The notes beneath the pieces are model-generated. The model worked only from the letters and a program-made list of their open reading frames with translations, had not been told where the DNA came from and ran no database searches. The position numbers and the translations under genes were made by a program. Positions 5,351 to 6,739 of a stretch of 6,739 nucleotides of DNA are shown here, piece by piece. Source of the DNA: Propionibacteriaceae bacterium (GTDB taxonomy: Bacteria > Actinomycetota > Actinomycetes > Propionibacteriales > Propionibacteriaceae); NCBI GenBank assembly GCA_003451975.1, contig DMIX01000060.1, positions 1 through 6,739 on the forward strand, in the 5' to 3' direction. How positions within the stretch are numbered: position 1 is the first letter of the stretch; every line of letters begins with the position of its first letter.

Positions 5351-6739
5351 ATGACCCTCGTGCCCCAACTCACTGCCCTCGACGTACTGCGGACAACTTT
5401 CGGCTATGACGAGTTCCGCGGGGATCAGGCCGAGATCATCGACCGGGTGAGCGGTGGGGGAGATGCCCTGGTGCTGATGCCTACCGGTGGGGGCAAGTCG
5501 CTGTGTTATCAGATTCCGGCGCTGCTGCGTCCTGGTGTTGCGGTGGTGGTCTCGCCGCTGATCGCGTTGATGCATGACCAGGTCACTGCGTTGGAAGCGC
5601 TCGGCGTGCGGGCCGGGTTCATCAACTCCAGTCAGGGGATCGACGAGCGGCGCGCGACTGAGGCGTCCGCGGTGGCGGGGGAACTTGACCTGCTGTATCT
5701 GGCGCCTGAGCGGCTGGGGATGGAAGCCACGCAGGATTTCCTCGACCGGCTGCAGCTCGCGCTATTCGCCATCGATGAGGCGCACTGTGTGTCGCAATGG
5801 GGTCACGACTTCCGTCCGGACTATTTGCGCTTGTCAATGCTGGGGGAGCGTTGGCCACAGGTGCCTCGCATTGCGTTGACGGCGACCGCGACTCCGGCAG
5901 TGCGCGCGGAGATCACCGAGCGGCTGGGGTTGGACGCGGCCAAGGTGTTCGTTTCCAGCTTTGATCGGCCCAATATTCGCTATCGCATCGAGTCCAAGCA
6001 GCAGCCGGTCAAGCAGTTGGTGGAGCTGATCCGCGCCGAGCACGACGGGGACGCCGGCATTGTGTATTGCCTGTCGCGGGCGTCGGTGGAGAAGACCGCC
6101 GAGGCACTGTGCAAAGCCGGGATCGATGCGATGCCGTACCACGCAGGGTTGCCGTCGGCGGTGCGATCGAAGCACCAGAACCGGTTTCTGCGCGAGGACG
6201 GCGTGGTGATGGTGGCCACCATCGCGTTCGGCATGGGTATCGACAAACCCGACGTGCGATTCGTGGCGCACCTGGATCTGCCTAAGAGCATCGAGGGCTA
6301 CTACCAAGAGACCGGACGTGCTGGACGCGACGGTCTGCCCGCCACCGCCTGGATGGCCTACGGGCTGGCCGATGTGGTGCAGCAGCGGCAGTTCATCGCG
6401 GGGTCTGACGGCGATGAGCAGCACAAACGGCTGCAAGGCCGACACCTGGATTCGATGCTGGGGCTGTGCGAGACGCTGCGGTGTCGACGTCAAGTGATCT
6501 TGGACTACTTCGGTGAACCCAGCGGGCCGTGCGGCAACTGCGATACGTGTGTGAATCCGCCGCAGTCGTGGGACGGTACGGTCGCGTCACAGAAGTTGTT
6601 GTCGACGATCGTGCGGCTGCGCCGGGAGCGCAATCAGAGTTTCGGGGCGGTGCATCTGATCGACATTTTGCGCGGCAAACGCACCGAGAAGATCGAGCAG
6701 TGGGGCCACGACGAACTGTCCACCTTCGGCATTGGCGAT
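5351..6739 (+). CDS. recQ: ATP-dependent DNA helicase RecQ (3' end outside window)
   Basis: RecQ is a 3'-5' DNA helicase that unwinds forks, joints and ends for recombination and repair. The 463 visible codons contain all superfamily 2 motifs. These are motif 0 (FGYDEFRGDQ, 17-26), Walker A (PTGGGKS, 44-50 with K49), Ia (SPLIALMHDQ, 68-77), DEAH box plus aromatic loop (D142-EAH, SQWGHDFRPDY, 148-158), III (LTATATP, 176-182), V (ATIAFGMGIDKPD, 289-301) and VI (QETGRAGRDG, 319-328). The RecQ-specific zinc site follows (C378, C394, C397, C400; CRRQVILDYFGE then PCGNCDTC), and then the winged-helix part begins (about 405 onward). Order and spacing are like Escherichia coli RecQ (about 609 residues), so about 150 residues, possibly including an HRDC domain, may lie beyond the edge. 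ATG 5351 fits the usual short lead before motif 0 but lacks a Shine-Dalgarno sequence. It is divergent from the lipoprotein gene. No damage is seen. Confidence 0.97.
   Translation, partial: MTLVPQLTALDVLRTTFGYDEFRGDQAEIIDRVSGGGDALVLMPTGGGKSLCYQIPALLRPGVAVVVSPLIALMHDQVTALEALGVRAGFINSSQGIDERRATEASAVAGELDLLYLAPERLGMEATQDFLDRLQLALFAIDEAHCVSQWGHDFRPDYLRLSMLGERWPQVPRIALTATATPAVRAEITERLGLDAAKVFVSSFDRPNIRYRIESKQQPVKQLVELIRAEHDGDAGIVYCLSRASVEKTAEALCKAGIDAMPYHAGLPSAVRSKHQNRFLREDGVVMVATIAFGMGIDKPDVRFVAHLDLPKSIEGYYQETGRAGRDGLPATAWMAYGLADVVQQRQFIAGSDGDEQHKRLQGRHLDSMLGLCETLRCRRQVILDYFGEPSGPCGNCDTCVNPPQSWDGTVASQKLLSTIVRLRRERNQSFGAVHLIDILRGKRTEKIEQWGHDELSTFGIGD

Noticed and set aside
5834..6493. Minus-strand open frame (219 codons) opposite recQ
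   Set aside because: It lies wholly antisense to conserved RecQ motifs and shows no domain pattern of its own.

Overview
This high-GC window (about 60-65 % G+C by eye) is densely coded and looks chromosomal. Its protein families point to an actinomycete, probably Mycobacteriales (Mycobacterium, Gordonia or Corynebacterium relatives). These are DnaQ-like exonucleases with BRCT domains, a zinc-ribbon NERD protein, a PQQ-propeller lipoprotein and a RecQ helicase. The genus cannot be fixed from the sequence alone. No tRNA, rRNA, CRISPR array, insertion sequence, integrase or attachment site was seen.

Layout. Positions 1-231 (+) hold the last 76 codons of a gene cut by the left edge, ending in a BRCT-like domain. 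It converges on a three-gene minus-strand cluster read from 2611 down to 220. In order of transcription these are a 233-aa DEDDh exonuclease (2611-1910), an unrecognised 203-aa protein (1778-1167) and a 317-aa DEDDh exonuclease with a C-terminal BRCT domain (1173-220). The last two overlap by 7 bp (ATGCTGA). The BRCT-encoding 3' ends of the leftmost gene and the 317-aa gene overlap by 12 bp. A 183-bp divergent region (2612-2794) separates this cluster from a plus-strand gene for a zinc-ribbon plus NERD-domain protein (2795-3721). That gene converges, 31 bp apart, on a minus-strand PQQ-propeller lipoprotein gene (5195-3753). After a second divergent region (5196-5350), recQ starts at 5351 (+) and runs off the right edge with 463 codons visible.

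Functional theme. Five of the seven genes encode nuclease, BRCT or helicase domains: two DEDDh exonucleases, a BRCT C-terminus, a NERD nuclease-like protein and RecQ. This suggests a DNA-metabolism or DNA-repair neighbourhood. Only the three minus-strand genes have an arrangement (one strand, one overlap) that supports joint expression. The NERD, lipoprotein and recQ genes are separate transcription units, so one shared system is a hypothesis. The least understood item is the 203-aa protein between the two exonucleases, coupled to the BRCT-bearing one.
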